Shown: one piece after another, positions 21,309-21,789 of the stretch
Layout of the letters: each line of letters begins with the position of its first letter
Numbering within the stretch: the first letter of the stretch is position 1
Source: JAWWBL01 sp033720975
GTDB lineage: Bacteria; Actinomycetota; Acidimicrobiia; Spongiisociales; ZC4RG35
Length of the DNA: 21,789 nucleotides
Assembly (NCBI GenBank): GCA_033720975.1
Contig: JAWWBL010000023.1
Coordinates: 1-21,789 of the forward strand
Direction of reading: 5' to 3'
The notes under the pieces: generated by a model
The model's input: the letters and a program-made list of their open reading frames with translations, nothing else
The model's database searches: none
What the model was told of the DNA's origin: nothing
Translations under genes and position numbers: made by a program

Positions 21309-21789
21309 ACGGCCCCCAGGAGCGGCGCCAACTCTGCGTGGAGAAGCGTTATGTCACCGGCGCCCATGCTGAGAACGAGGTCTCCGCTGCCAGCCAGCTC
21401 AGCGACATACGCAGCGAGGTCGGCTCGGTGTGGCACGTAATGGACCTCCTTGGCTCCAGATCCACGGGCAGCGTCGGACACGAGCTCCCCGGTGATGCCA
21501 GGCACCGGTTCCTCACGGGCGCCGAAGACGTCGGTGACAACCACGACATCGGCAGGGGCCAGAGCGGTGCCGAACTGCGAGCTGAATCGCTCGGTCCTCG
21601 AATAGAGGTGAGGCTGGAACACAGCCACCAGCCGCCCATCGGCAACTTCGGCTGCCATCGAAACCATTGCTGCTACTTCTGTTGGATGGTGGGCGTAATC
21701 GTCGTACAAGTCCACTCCACCCACAGAGCCGCGGAAGTCCCAGCGCCGTGACACTCCCCTGAAATGCTGAAGTCCTTCCGCGGCTGCCC
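21305..21789 (-). CDS. murC: UDP-N-acetylmuramate--L-alanine ligase, C-terminal part (cut by window edge)
   Basis: About 160 C-terminal residues; the frame is open to the right edge, so a GTG at 21754 is internal and not the start. The frame to its left already matches the family (LQHFRGVSRRWDF). The Mur-ligase C-terminal domain shows VDLYDDYAHHPTE, VAVFQPHLYSRT and LVLSMGAGDITLL. MurC adds L-Ala to UDP-MurNAc using ATP; the central ATPase and N-terminal domains lie outside the window. It is the first visible gene of the murC-murB-ftsQ chain of four-base start-stop overlaps. Confidence 0.95.
   Translation of the reverse strand, partial: AAAEGLQHFRGVSRRWDFRGSVGGVDLYDDYAHHPTEVAAMVSMAAEVADGRLVAVFQPHLYSRTERFSSQFGTALAPADVVVVTDVFGAREEPVPGITGELVSDAARGSGAKEVHYVPHRADLAAYVAELAGSGDLVLSMGAGDITLLHAELAPLLGAV

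Noticed and set aside
1..21789. CRISPR array, insertion sequence, prophage or defence island
   Set aside because: No spaced repeat array, transposase, integrase, terminal repeats or composition break was seen; almost all genes are conserved housekeeping or division genes.

Overview
The window is one contiguous, gene-dense chromosomal segment of roughly 60% GC or more. It carries no mobile elements, rRNA, tRNA or CRISPR arrays that I can see. The gene order murC-murB-ftsQ-ftsZ-pgeF-yggS-sepF-yggT-divIVA, followed by a TraR/DksA-type zinc-finger gene, lspA, rluD and dnaE, is the typical end of the division and cell-wall cluster in Actinomycetota. ftsA is absent between ftsQ and ftsZ, SepF and DivIVA are present, and a paired ArsA/Get3-like ATPase module like mycobacterial Rv3679-Rv3680 is nearby, which also fits Actinomycetota. 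I infer an uncultured or little-studied lineage, perhaps Acidimicrobiia-like; the class assignment is a guess.

Layout from left to right. Positions 1-270 (minus) are the N-terminal part of a membrane protein. Next is nth (endonuclease III, minus), divergent from an EamA/DMT transporter (plus). A 95-aa two-helix membrane protein (2088-2375, minus) is divergent from a 541-aa ThyX-like protein with two tandem ThyX-like halves. A 73-aa unknown protein follows, then two ArsA-family ATPases (4395-6268, plus). These meet tail to tail with dnaE (DNA polymerase III alpha, minus). Continuing on the minus strand, in transcription order (right to left), are a zinc-finger gene, lspA and rluD, then a rhomboid protease and dnaE. 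ileS (plus, 12624-15716) lies between this group and the division cluster, which occupies 15756 to the right edge, all minus, with murC cut by the edge.

Functionally, the right half makes and assembles the septum: MurC and MurB (UDP-MurNAc-pentapeptide precursors), FtsQ, FtsZ, SepF, YggT and DivIVA. Its embedded housekeeping genes are the PLP-homeostasis protein YggS and the PgeF-like oxidoreductase/phosphorylase. Start-stop overlaps of four bases join murC/murB, murB/ftsQ, ftsZ/pgeF and pgeF/yggS, as well as the two ArsA genes, which suggests translational coupling.

The most interesting signals are these: (i) a recurring TANNNT box 7-10 nt before the start codon of seven operon-leading genes, pointing to widespread leaderless transcription; (ii) the tandem ThyX-like protein with an altered RHR-x7-S motif; (iii) an IleRS in which both the HIGH and KMSKS signatures are degenerate; (iv) an unrecognised 73-aa protein heading the ArsA-pair operon; (v) repeats and a possible long-range hairpin in the ftsZ leader. 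Apart from these, the region is ordinary core genome. There is no gene-free stretch above 300 bases; the largest gaps are 271-483, 12438-12623, 2376-2508 and 19519-19647.
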